A model generated the notes under the pieces. It was not told the DNA's origin and ran no database searches. It was given only the letters and a program-made list of their open reading frames with translations. A stretch of 64,000 bases of DNA from the NCBI GenBank assembly GCA_933228675.1, contig OW121741.1, positions 135,927,085-135,991,084 on the forward strand, read 5' to 3'. Each line of letters starts with the position of its first letter. The first letter of the stretch is position 1. The position numbers and the translations under genes are program-made. Below, one piece after another: positions 32,727-43,190 of the stretch. The stretch is from Stomorhina lunata. Its lineage: Eukaryota; Arthropoda; Insecta; Diptera; Rhiniidae.

Positions 32727-35583
32727 ATGGATAATTTGGATTTGTATGAGATTCTTGGCGTAACAAAAAACTCGACAGATGCAGAAATAAAAAAGGTAAA
32801 AATTGTTAATGAACTTTTCTTTCCCAAGAAGAAGGAAAGAAAATTGAGTATTGAGTTCGGGAAAAAGGCAAAAAGTAATATGTAATGTCAAAGGTGAATA
32901 AAAGAAGACAATGTGAAATTTCGAAAATAAGTCAATTTACTTAAAACATCGAGTGTAAATAATCAAATAAATTCAAAATTATAAATAAAAGTTAATCATG
33001 TGTAACAATTAATTCAAAAATTTAATTTGGTTTCCGTGAAACTTGATAAATTTAATAGACAAATATGAGAGGAAATTCATATATAAAGAGAGGGAATACC
33101 ATTTTATGCGCTGTGATGCCAGATGTATTTATTTTTCTGTGGGACATTTTATACAGGACACAAAAAACACTTCCAATAAAAGCTTATTTCCGGGGTAGAA
33201 GCTTTTGGTTTAGGAGTTATGCCTTCAAAGTTTATGAAACATATATCAAAATATCGTTTATATTTATGGAACGGTATAAAAATGATTATCTTTTACACGA
33301 TCTGTGCTCTGAAATATCTTTCAAATGTAGTGCCATCCTTCCGTCATTATTATCTCATTTGGAGGATAGTACTTTACTTGTAGATAATATTCCAATTGGA
33401 ACAAAGAGTACTTCTCTCAGACAATAAACTGCATCTGATTCTATTTTTAGACTCATTGAAAGGGACGTTTTAACTCCGACTCCGAACGGCAAATGCATTA
33501 GTTAAAGAAGTTTTACGTATCCTAATCCTCAATAACCAGTGGCTAGCTGAGTTATGAGGTGAACCGTCGCTTTTTTGAAAAAACGACGACAAGTGAGTCT
33601 GGCCTTGGGACCTCTGGTATGCTAAGCGGATGACTAACCTGCTGTACCACGGCAGTTCAATATACATAATAGCAAGATAAATATTGAAGAGTATGGGGGA
33701 TAGTACTTCCCCTTCCGACATTCTCAAGTAGTAATTGCTTATTACAAAGTAGTAAACCCTTATGCCTGTCCTAAATATATTTGGAAACTATGGTCCGATA
33801 GGCCAAATATAATTTAGACCCAAGACGAAACCATTCGCCATGTTATTACTTAAAAAATAACCACAGTTGCATCAAGTAATTAAAAGAAGGACAATTTAAA
33901 TTTTTCAAGTTGTCTGTCAATTTGTCCACAGAACTAAATAAATATGTCTTCGTACCCTAATCATAATTTTTACATTTAAATCTTTATAACTATTTAATTT
34001 CGAATTCTTTATTCTAAGAACTACCGCAAATTGGCCAAGGAATTCCATCCCGATAAAAATCCCGAGGCTGGTGATAAATTCAAGGAGATTTCATTTGCCT
34101 ATGAAGTTCTTTCCGATCCGGAAAAACGTAAAGTATACGATCGTTTTGGCATAAAAGGTCTACAAGAGGGAGCCGATGGGTTTAGCGATGCTGGAGAATT
34201 CTTTTCTCATTGGTTTCCCTTTAACATGGGCGGCAGTGGCGGAGGTCGAGATGGCCGAGGTAAAGCGGCTCAAATTGTTATTAAATTGGAAGTTACGTTG
34301 GAGGAAATTTACAATGGTAACGTAAACAAGACAGTTGAATATAAAAGAACCTCATTCTGCCAGCAATGTAATGGTGAGGGTGGTCCAAAAGAGGGTCAGG
34401 AGAAGTGTAATGCTTGCAATGGCTTGGGACGTACTGCCGGTTTTGTATTTATGGGTTTGACACCAGTGGAAACGGTAAGTTGAAATTAATAGCCCAGTTG
34501 ACAACCCATTTCAAATAGCCTAGTCCCGTTTCACACGAATCAGGTTTACTTGATCAGTTTTTCTTTAAATTTCTTTTGAACCTGCATTCACTTTCACACA
34601 CGAACATTTTCTTTATTAGTTTTCGTTTTATTTTCCTTCAATTTTATACAAATTTTCAAAATTGATAGTACGGTCAGGTTTGCTCAATTTTAATTCTGTC
34701 AGTTTTTTCTCATACAAAGTTAAGACTTGATAAGCCAAACCTGGCTAATGGACCTAGTATCGTAGAATTTCTATTGAAATACAAAATTTAAAAGTTTTAA
34801 TTTGTTAATTGCAATTGCTATTTGCAACTGATTTTAAACTGGGCTAATATTATTTATCAAGTTAAAAAATAGTAAAAAAAATCTTTAATTTCATTTAAGG
34901 TCTGCTTAACTTGTGAAGGTAATGGTAATATTATTCCTGAAAACCTACGTTGCGTTTCGTGTCACGGCAAAGGTCTAGTCGAAGAAAATGTAAAGCGTGA
35001 TATTATTGTCGAAAAGGGAGCCCCCAATATGCTAAAAATTCCCTTTGCCTCCGAGGGCAATCAGGGTCTGCACGGCAATCGTGGCGATCTTGTGGTAGTT
35101 CTTATACAAGCCGAACATCCATTGTTTCAACGTCGTAACAATGATCTCATCATGCGTAACATCAGCATTAATCTAACGCAGGCTTTATGCGGTTTGGTGC
35201 ATTGTTTTAAACATTTAGATGGCAGAAATATATGTATTACCACCAATCCGGGTGAAGTATTACGTCATGGTGAATTAAAAGTGATACCTGGTGAGGGAAT
35301 GCCTCTGCGCAACAATCCCTTTGATCGTGGCGATTTGTTAGTGCCATTTATAGTGGAGTTTCCCGAAAATGGTTTTGCTAGTCCAGAACAATTGCAGCTA
35401 TTAGAAACGTTATTGCCACCCAGAGAACCATTCTCCATGCCGCTGGAGGCAGAAGAAGTGCAATTGAGTGAATTTCAACCGCGAGATGAAAACGATCGTC
35501 GAGGTGCTCATGGTGGCATGGATGAAGATGAGGATTATGAGGGTGGTCCACATTTTGAAAGGGTCCAGTGTCAAACCGGCTAA
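32727..35583 (+). CDS. DnaJ-H: DnaJ-H, type A J-protein (Hsp40) co-chaperone
   Basis: Exons 32727-32795, 34019-34474 and 34900-35583 join in phase 0 and give 402 residues. The J domain spans exons 1-2 (LYEILGV, then HPD at 33-35, which triggers Hsp70 ATP hydrolysis). A short Gly-rich linker follows. A DnaJ zinc-finger with four CxxC modules runs at about 137-203 ([32 protein letters not shown]). The substrate-binding C-terminal beta domains follow, then an acidic tail ending CQTG. The layout is that of DNAJA1/DNAJA2. The terminal CQTG occupies the place of the CaaX farnesylation box, but Gly as last residue is unusual. Intron 1 holds a SINE and an RT fragment, intron 2 a MITE. The gene is divergent from Sirt1. 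Confidence 0.95.
33388..33660 (-). mobile_element. tRNA-Ala-like SINE, longest copy 4 (DnaJ-H intron 1)
   Basis: This is the most complete copy. On the minus strand it has the head, CCGCTTAGCATACCAGAGGT (tRNA-Ala anticodon-arm-like), inverted head repeat, body with GGCTAGCTGAGTTATGAGG on plus, CTATTTTTAGACTCATTGAA, and tail module ending TTGTTCCAATTGGAATA. GGATAGTACTT occurs on both sides (33364-33374 and 33698-33708), but it does not abut the head, so it is only a possible target duplication. It is antisense to DnaJ-H. Confidence 0.82.
33661..33850 (-). pseudogene. Non-LTR reverse transcriptase fragment
   Basis: A minus-strand frame reads [15 protein letters not shown], matching the motif GVPQGSVLSPxLFNIY around RT motif 4 of non-LTR retrotransposons, with [13 protein letters not shown] upstream. 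Stops and the short length show it is a relic. It ends at the SINE head. The family differs from the RT at 39.8-41.1 kb (LFNIYL against LFLIF). Confidence 0.55.
34526..34755. mobile_element. ~230-bp MITE, copy B (DnaJ-H intron 2)
   Basis: This is the second copy of the element at 32145-32347. CTAG stands near both ends, and the ends carry related inverted sequences around CAGGTTT...AAACCTG. It lies wholly in the intron and leaves the splice sites intact. Confidence 0.6.
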
Positions 35584-36280
35584 AAATTATCAATTCATTC
35601 ACTTATTTAAAATTTAAATTTTTTGTTTTCCTTTTCTTTTTTTTTAATAACGTCATAAAAGAGATTTGATAAATTCTTTGAAACGCTTTTTGAGCTTAAA
35701 GCTTTATAGGATTTTGTTTGACCGGCTTTTTTCTTCTTATCTTATTTGGAAACATTTGGTTTTATTGTTGTAAAAAATAAAAATTTAATATATCTAACAA
35801 CAACAATGTAGTCTAGTATTTATCTAACCAGATATTACACATACGCTACATCGTAACGTATCTTAACTTAATAACTTTGTTGTTCGATTAATTGTTCTTA
35901 AATAACTTTTCGTTATTATAATTTAAATCTTAAAACACATTAATTTATTTTTTTTAGTTTTTAGTTTAGACTCTTAAAAAAATCTCTACTTTTACTTATA
36001 AGATAATCCAAAACAGAAAAAAACATTTATTTAAAAATCAAATAAAATAAAAAAATATATGAAATACAAAATTAATAATAGAAATAAACTAAAAAATTTA
36101 TATTATTGAAAATAAAACGAATAAAAATATCTAAAATATTAATATCTTTTGAATTTATTGTTGTTGTTGTAACTGCAATATTGTTGGTAATATTCTTGGT
36201 CAGAATCCTAAGTTTTCCGAGTCGTTCCAGTACGAAAAACCGATTCGCTCCTGAGGTAAAAAACTTGTATACAATTTTTT
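35584..36280. other. DnaJ-H 3' UTR and downstream unique sequence
   Basis: AT-rich. AATAAAAATTTAATA at about 35777 is a plausible polyadenylation site. No further exon was seen. Confidence 0.5.
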
Positions 36281-36562
36281 CTTAAAAAAAATTTCATTGA
36301 AAATGTTTCCATATAAAATTTTCCATAAAAATTTTTCGATATAAAATTTTTTTATGAAAAATATTTTTGTTGAAAATTTCTATATAGATTTTTCTTTTTA
36401 AATTTTACTATTTCAAATTTTCATAGAAAATTTTTCTTTTAAACTTTTTCTAATTCAAATTTTTATAGAAAATTTTTCTTAAAGGAAATTTCATCGAAAA
36501 CTTTTATAGAAAATTTTTCTATGTGAAAATTCTTACATAAAATTTTTCTATAAATTTTCCTA

Positions 36563-36710
36563 TATGTGACCCAGTCTATGAAAAGGTGGCTTATGACTCA
36601 AAAACAAAATTTCGAAAAATTAGCTAATTTTTCAAAATTTTTAGCTAATTTTTCGAAATTTTGTTTTTGAGTCATAGCTACCTTTTCCCATTTCATAGGC
36701 CGGTCACATA
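36563..36710. mobile_element. 148-bp fold-back MITE with TA flanks
   Basis: The outer ends are TATGTGACC and GGTCACATA. Further in, GACTCAAAAACAAAATTTCG matches the inverted CGAAATTTTGTTTTTGAGTC exactly, with a short A/T centre. Total arm length is about 60 bp with a few mismatches. TA stands on both sides (36561-36562 and 36711-36712). Its sequence is unlike the surrounding array, so it inserted there. Confidence 0.72.
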
Positions 36711-37407
36711 TACATTTTTTTGTATAAATTGCAATAAAATTTTATAAATATCTATATTAAAGAATTTTCATAGAAATTTTTTTTATAAAAAATATTTTTG
36801 TTGAAAGTTTCTATATATTTTTTTTTAAATTAAAATTTCCATAGAAAATTTTTCTTTTAAACTTTTTTTATATAAAATTTTTATAAAAATATTTTTCTTA
36901 AAGGAAATTTCATCGAAAAATTTTATAGAAAATTTGTCTATGTGAAAATTCTAACACAAAATTTTTCTATAAATTTACCTATATACTTTTTTTTTTATAA
37001 ATTACAATAAAATTTTATAAATTTTTAAATAAAAACATTTATATAGATTTTTCATAGAAAAATTTTTATGAAAAATATTTTTGTTGAAAAATTCTATATA
37101 ATTTGTTTTTTTTTTTTAATTTTACAATTTAAAATTTTCTTTAAATCTTTTATTTTAATAAAACTTTTATAGAAAATTTTTCTTTAAGGAAATTTTATCG
37201 AAAACTTTTATAGAAAATTTTTCTATATGAAAATTTTCATACAAAAGTTTTCTATATATTTTGAAATTTTCATAGAAAATATTTCCTTTAAACTTTTTTT
37301 AAATAAAATTTTTATTAAAAAATTTTTCTTAAAGGAAATTTCAGCGAAAAATTTTATAGAAAATTTTTCTTTAAAAAATAACAAAATAGTAGAGATGTTA
37401 ATATTAT

Positions 37408-37446
37408 TCAAAAAGAAGAGTATTATGCGAATACTCTTCTTTTTGA
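37408..37446. repeat. Perfect 17-bp-arm hairpin with ATGCG loop
   Basis: The left arm TCAAAAAGAAGAGTATT is the exact reverse complement of 37430-37446. The 5-bp loop is ATGCG. It is unlike the array around it. It is a fold-back filler or template-switch product; there is no U-run terminator context that would matter in a eukaryote. Confidence 0.7.
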
Positions 37447-38100
37447 GGAAAATTTTTCTATGAAAAATTTTCCTACATACATTTTTTTTATTACAATAAA
37501 ATTTCAGAAAATTTTCAGAAAAATGTTTAGTATAGAATTTTCATAGAAAATTTTTTATGAAAAATATTTTTGTTGAAAAATTCTATATAATTTTAATAAA
37601 AAAAAACTTTTATAGAAAATGTTTCTTAAAGGAAATTAAATCGAAAACTTTTATAGAAAATTTTTCTATATGAAAATTTTCATAGCAAATTTTTATTTTA
37701 AACTTTTTTTAAATAAAATTTGTATAGAAAATTTTTCTTAAAGGAAATTTCATTCAAAACTCTTCTAGAAAAATTTTCTATATATATCGTATACAAAATT
37801 TTTCTATAAATTTTCCCATATAAGTTTTTTTTTTATAAATTACAATAAAATTTTGTAAAAATTTCAGAAAAATGTTTCTATATATGTATATTTTCGCTGA
37901 AAAATTCCATATAATTTTTTTTAAATTTTACAAATCAAAATTTTCATAGAAAATTTTTCTTTTAAACCTTTTTTTTAAATAAAATTTTTATAGAAAATTT
38001 TTCTTAAAGGAAAATCCAACAAAAACTTTTATAGAAAATTCTCATACACAATTTTTCTATAAATTTTCCTATATACATTTTTTATAAATTACAAATCTTA

Positions 38101-38699
38101 ATTTAAGTAAATGTTTTGAGCTCAATACGCTTTTGAATCTAATTACATGTCTTGTGAACTATTTTAAATTTTGAACAGTGAATTATTTATGTCTTTGAAA
38201 ATTACTTAGGACATTTTGATGGCGGTTTTAAATAAAATAAACTTAAAATATTGAAAACAGATTTTTTTTTATCAGATTATAATTATATCTTCTATTTCAT
38301 AAAATTAATTTTAGCATATACATATGTACAAACGTTTCAAATTGATTTCCATTAACGATAGAGACTCTACATAAATGAAACAGCCTCAAAAATATTACTG
38401 GTATGCCTTTAACGTGTGGCAATTTAAGCTATAGCTTCTAGTTGATCTTGAGCCAATTCGCTATAGGCAAACACACAAACATTTAATTATAGAAATAAAA
38501 AAAAAAAAAATACTAAAAAACTAAACAGCCTAAAAGAGTCAAACAAACATATGGTGAAGTTTTTCGCGATATTTTTGCCATTACATACTTTTTAAAGCCA
38601 TGAAACATTTAAAATTGTAATCGTCGATGGCAATGATTATAAATGATTTTGATTTACAATGTTTTTTAGAATTCAATGAAATAACGAGAGAATAAAATA
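38101..38699. other. Unique AT-rich spacer
   Basis: No repeat or exon recognised. Confidence 0.4.
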
Positions 38700-39578
38700 A
38701 CAAAAAATTACTTCAAAGCCATTCAAAATCAATGACGTACAAATTACTATTAAATTTGCAAAGTTTTTTTTAAATATTATTAAAATTAAAAATAATTTCA
38801 TTTATTATTGATCCTGGATATGTTTCTATACCCTGGAATGGGTAACATATTAATTAACATTCTCATTTCTTTAATTTTAATAACATAATCTGTTCTTAAC
38901 AGTATTATTTTTCTATTTCCTTTTCTTGTTTACATTCAATTGCCAGTCAGTGCGCGCCTTTAACTTAATCAAGCGTCTTATTAGAATGGAAAATTGTTAA
39001 TTGTTTAAAAATATTCTTAAATGTGCAAATAATTGTTAAAAACTTATTTTAAAGTCTTATTATCTTATGTTCCAAAAGTGTTTGCAGAAATAAGTGTTGA
39101 AAGCAAAAGAAATTTGTTAAAAAGAAATAAAATGTGTGTGGCAGACCAAAGTGATTTAGGTGAAAATTTTCTTTATCAAAATGTTGTTTCTTTTGTTGTT
39201 CTTCTTAACTAAAATGTGAAAAAAGTCAAAAAGTGTTTGAAAGTTTAATAATATGTAATGTAATATTCATAGAGTGTTCTAATTTTAAAGAAAATTTAAT
39301 TTAAGATCATCGAGTTTGCTATTAAATTCCGTTGTTTTTTTTTTGTTTGTTTTTAGAGATGATAGTATATAAAAGAGAGGGTAGTGTTTCGATGTATTTA
39401 CAAGGTGTTAGTGTTGATAATATTACGATAATATTTACGATGATATTTTGTTCTCAATTTGAAACAAAATTAATAACGTTTTTTTTAATAAAAATAGGTT
39501 GAACAAAAATTCAAATAAATGAAAAATAAAAAAAAAACATCTGAAGATCTTTTCTATTTAGGTAAGTTCTAAATTAAG
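38700..39578 (+). repeat. 0.9-kb duplicated block, copy A; first-exon-like
   Basis: This is paralogous to 42308-43190. Shared segments include AATAACATAATCTGTT, AGTCAGTGCGCGCCTTTAAC (with a TCAGTG initiator-like core), GAATGGAAAATTGTT, TTCTTAAATGTGCAA and GTGGCAGACCAAA. Copy A has an ATG at 39131 giving MCVADQSDL up to a TTTAG/GTGAAA splice-donor-like junction, and a stronger donor AG/GTAAGT at 39560. It is thus a candidate promoter plus non-coding or short coding first exon of a gene extending rightward. That role is inference. Confidence 0.6.
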
Positions 39579-39639
39579 TTGTTTAAAGGGGTTTTATTTT
39601 AAAAATAAATAATGGAATAACAAATATTTTATTAAAAAG

Positions 39640-39815
39640 TTTTGTAAAAAACAGTTTTTTTTTATAATAACAGTTTTTTTAATAAAACCAAAAAAAAAAA
39701 AAATGTCCTCGATGAGTTTTGTTGTTTAGTTAAGCCAACATCGTCAGGAGAAGTAATCATAGTTCTAAACAGATCGAAAACTGCGCTTAATATCTACTTT
39801 GCGAAACAAAATAAA
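39640..39815 (+). repeat. Diverged copy of dispersed repeat Z
   Basis: AATAAAACCAAAAAAA, CCTCGATGAGTT, TTAGTTAAGCCA, TCGTCAGGAG and AACAGATCGAAAAC follow the order of the Z copy at 29985-30245, with lower identity and an expanded A-run. It directly precedes the RT relic. Confidence 0.5.
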
Positions 39816-39833
39816 TACTAATTACAGTGTCTT

Positions 39834-41126
39834 AGTTGGAAGGTTGCTAATGTATCCCGAAAATTACCGCCCAATAGCAATTTGTTCAGCGCTGTCCAAA
39901 CTGATGGAAAGTATGGTAAACTATCATCTAGTTAAATATTTGGAGTCTAATAACCTACTAAACGACCGGCAGTATGGATTTTGTAGGGGCCGCTCTACGG
40001 GTGATGTATTAGCCTTTTTATCGGAAAAATGGAGCCGTTCTATTCACCGTTTTGGCGAAAGTAAAGTTATAGCTCTTGATATTTCTAAGGCGTTTGATAG
40101 AGTGTGGCATGGAGCACTTCTATCAAAACTTATTGCTTTTGGTGTAGGTAACAATTTCTCTCAGTTTATATCAAGCTTTCTCAGAGATCGCACTGTAAAA
40201 GTTGTAATATATGAGATATCGTCCAAAGAGTTTATTATTAATTCGGGGGTACCACAAGGCTCCGTTCTTTCTCCTACTTTATTTCTTATTTTTGCTAAAT
40301 GACCTTTTATGTCAAACTTCCAACCCTATCTACTCTTTTGCAGATGATAGCAACATCTGTCATTCGTATTCATTCAACCAAGATATATGTACACGGTAGT
40401 TCCATTGTCAATTTTAAATTTAAAAATCACTATCTGACATATATAAGGATTATGACATTTGTAAAAAAATAAAGCTACCATTTTTGAAGCATATTAATTT
40501 TTTCATTGAAATTATTTTTTTTTTCAATATAAATATCAAAAAAAAAAATATATTAAATATTGAATTTAAAAGAGCCTGGATCATAGAGGAATACTTCTAG
40601 ACAACCATTATAACAATTACAAGGTCAAAAATGTGTTTATAATGATATGCAAATTTGATGCCGTTTGATATTCAAAGCTGTGTTTTTAAAAAGTGGCAAT
40701 ATTTTTTCAAATGTAAATATAAAAATGAAACTTCAAAAATTCTTATTAAAAATTTAGTAAGACTATTAGAACTACCTTATACCTGTATCATGCATTTAAC
40801 TATAGGCCAAGCATGTTGGATATCAATTCCAAGAGGCAAACCATCAATGATACGCTAAATTCCGACTTTCTACAATATCCAATTGGGGTCGTTCTAATAG
40901 GGTCGATTTCAACGCTCGTAAGACCCAATGTTGTGTGTTAACACACAAAAGCGTTACGAACAATGTTGCATCATCTGTAAGTATGGATGGTATAAATATT
41001 GAGGAATCAGAAACTCTTGATGTTCTAGGCATGAAAATTCAGTGTGATGTCCGTTGGACTAATCACGTTTTTCAAGTGTCGAAAGATGCATTCAAGTGTC
41101 TCGGCTTTCTAAAGCCAAGACACTGA
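39834..41126 (+). pseudogene. Non-LTR retrotransposon RT relic, interrupted
   Basis: Pieces in order: WKVANV-like start, PENYRPIAICSALSKLMES (RT motif 1), LLNDRQYGFCRGRST, DISKAFDRVWH (motif 3 with the catalytic Asp), NSGVPQGSVLSPTLF (motif 4). After a one-base shift comes YSFADDSN (catalytic Asp-Asp) to about 40395. About 410 bp of unrelated A/T sequence follow, then INSKRQTINDTLN at 40810, NRVDFNARKTQCC, LDVLGMKIQ and CDVRWTNHV to 41126. It is 5'-truncated, frameshifted and interrupted. The RT resembles CR1/jockey-like LINEs; I cannot assign the clade. Confidence 0.85.
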
Positions 41127-41189
41127 TCTCCTTAATATATATACTACTTATAACCGACCGAAAATGGAATACAACTGTCACGTAAATAC

Positions 41190-41420
41190 AAGTATTTTAT
41201 ATCGTAAATATACAACAAATTTTATATCAAAAATTCTTCTATACAAAAAATCTTATATTGAAAATGTTTCTATACTAAAAATATATGTAGAAAATTTTTC
41301 TATACACAAAATTTTATATGGAAAATTTTTCCATAAAAAAAAATTTTATATATATGGAAAATTTTTCCATATAAAAAAAAATTATGTAGAAAATTTTTCT
41401 TTACAAAAAATTGGATAGGA
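41190..41420. repeat. Short A/T minisatellite
   Basis: Six or seven loose units of the type TATGGAAAATTTTTCCATA, which is self-complementary around TTTTTC/GAAAAA. Confidence 0.6.
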
Positions 41421-41424
41421 AAAT

Positions 41425-41500
41425 TTTATGGTTTTATCCAAAAACTATTTATTACAATAATAAATAATTGTAATAAATTAGGATCTTACTGCAATACACT
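41425..41500 (-). repeat. Partial copy of repeat Z (hairpin half)
   Basis: This is a direct repeat of 41870-41950, shifted by 446 bp (shared TTTATTACAATAATAAATAA and GCAATACACT-CAGTAA). Only the hairpin half is present. Confidence 0.6.
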
Positions 41501-41689
41501 ACAGTAATGTTTGATGTCTCAAAACTATTGAAAAACCCTTTTAAATAAATATACGGCTGCACCTGGGCCAAGTTTTAAAATAAACCTCTGTTTATTTTAA
41601 TCTTTTTTTAATCCCCTTTATAGCATTTTTATCTTAGTCGCCAAAAAAGTAACAACAAAAGACAATATAAAACTGAAAAATGTTGTGTG

Positions 41690-41955
41690 TTTCTGTTCAG
41701 ATGATAATAACCGCTTTATGTTGATGTTTGTTGGACAAAATAATTCGTATTTATTCTGTCCCGAAAATAAGATATAATATGTGGTTTCGCTTCGTCTAGA
41801 ATTAGGGATAATCCTCTTGAAGAGATGGCCTAACCAATCATCGGAACGCGTCAAGGTTTCCCCACCAACATTTTTTGGTTTTGTCAAAAAATATTTATTA
41901 CAATAATAAATAATTGTAATAAATTGGAATCTTAGTGCAATACACTGCAGTAAAA
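41690..41955 (-). repeat. Dispersed repeat Z, near full-length minus copy
   Basis: The reverse complement runs from ACTGCAGTGTATTGCAC through the TTATTACAA/TTGTAATAA hairpin, AAACCAAAAAATGTT, GGTGGGGAAACC, GACGCGTTCCGATGATTGG and AAGAGGATTATCCC to ATCTGAACAGAAACA. It is the counterpart of 29985-30245. Confidence 0.62.
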
Positions 41956-42307
41956 CTTTTTAAAAAAATGTTTATGTTGAAAAATTTTATATAGCACAAG
42001 GTTTTATTGAAATTTTTTATTTCGTTTCTAAATTTTGACTTTGTAAATTCCAATCATTCGCAATCATTGAAAACTTATACCGTTTTTTAGCCTCTGATTT
42101 ATCATATATGTCAAAAAGAAAAAATTTAAAACTTTGATGTAATGTTGGTTTCTGATATTATCTTAAAAATCGCCAATTTTTTAGCTACAATCTGCATATC
42201 GGCACTTAACTTTTTTTAAGGTAAAAATTCGCTAATTGAATCCTTTTCTATAACGAGAATTTCCTTTGAAAATTTTACTTATTTGGCCCTTACAATAAAG
42301 AAATGTA

Positions 42308-43190
42308 ACAAAATATTTGATCAAAACCATTAAAAATCAATGAGGTACAAATAACAATTAAATTGTAAGTTTCTCAATGAAAATAGTTTTTTTTTTTAAT
42401 TTAAATGAAGTTACAACTAATTTCATTTATTATTGATTCCCGGGTAACATTTTAATAACTATCCACATTTCTTTAATTTTAATAACATAATCTGTTATTA
42501 ACAGTAACCGTCTTTTTCCATTTCCCTTTGTTGTTTACGTTCAATTGTCAGTCAGTGCGCGCCTTTAACTAAATCAAGCATCTAATTGGAATGGAAAATT
42601 GTTTTTTATTAAAAAATATTCTTAAATGTGCAAGAAATTTATAAAATCTTATTTTCAAGTCTTTACTACATTATGCTATACATGTGTTTTTAGAAATAAG
42701 TGTTAAAAACAAAAGAAATTTGTTTAAAAGAAACAAAATGTGCGTGGCAGACCAAAAGTGACTTAGCAAAAGTTTCCCCAATCAAAATGTTGTTCATTTT
42801 GTTGTTATTCCTATTTAAACTGTGGAAAAATGAATATGTGAGTTAATTTAATAATATGTAATGAAATTTTCATAGTATGTGTTCTAATTTTAAAGAAAAT
42901 TTAATTTAAAATCTGTTGGGCAAAAGTTTGCTATTAAATTCCGTTGTTTTTTTTTGTTTGTTTATGAGAGTTCTTAGAGATGGGAGTCTGTGAATGAGAG
43001 ATAGTGGTGTGTTTATTACGATGTATTTACATAGTATTTGTGTTTATTTTACGATAATTTTTGTGTTCAATTAAAAATTTAAATTAATAACGGTTTTATT
43101 TAAAAAAATTAGTTGAACAAAATTGAAATAGAACAAAATTGAAAATTAAAAACATATTGGAAGATTATCTCTATTTGGGTAAATTTGAGA
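42308..43190 (+). repeat. 0.9-kb duplicated block, copy B (decayed)
   Basis: This is the partner of 38700-39578. Its ATG at 42738 has the same opening (M-C-V-A-D-Q) but an inserted A makes the frame stop at once (CAAAAGTGA). Its terminal donor reads GG/GTAAAT, weaker than copy A. It therefore looks like the degenerating member. Confidence 0.6.

Larger units (their letters stand above)
36281..38100. repeat. Modular A/T array with repeated ~300-450-bp super-units
   Basis: Two modules alternate. TTCTTAAAGGAAATTTCATC plus CGAAAACTTTTATAGAAAA occurs at about 36478, 36898, 37180, 37330, 37620, 37735 and 38000. CTATAAATTTTCCTATATAC followed by a T-run, TATAAATTACAATAAAATTT occurs at about 36545, 36965, 37800 and 38055. 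Some neighbouring super-units are about 420 bp apart. The array is non-coding. It contains the fold-back element at 36563-36710 and a perfect hairpin at 37408-37446. Confidence 0.7.

Noticed and set aside
33065..33427. 120-codon open frame in DnaJ-H intron 1
   Set aside because: Its C-terminal part lies in the SINE tail, and the rest has no recognisable domain or splice support.
41618..41887. Minus-strand 89-codon open frame in a Z copy
   Set aside because: The other near full-length Z copy does not keep the same frame; chance open reading of a repeat.
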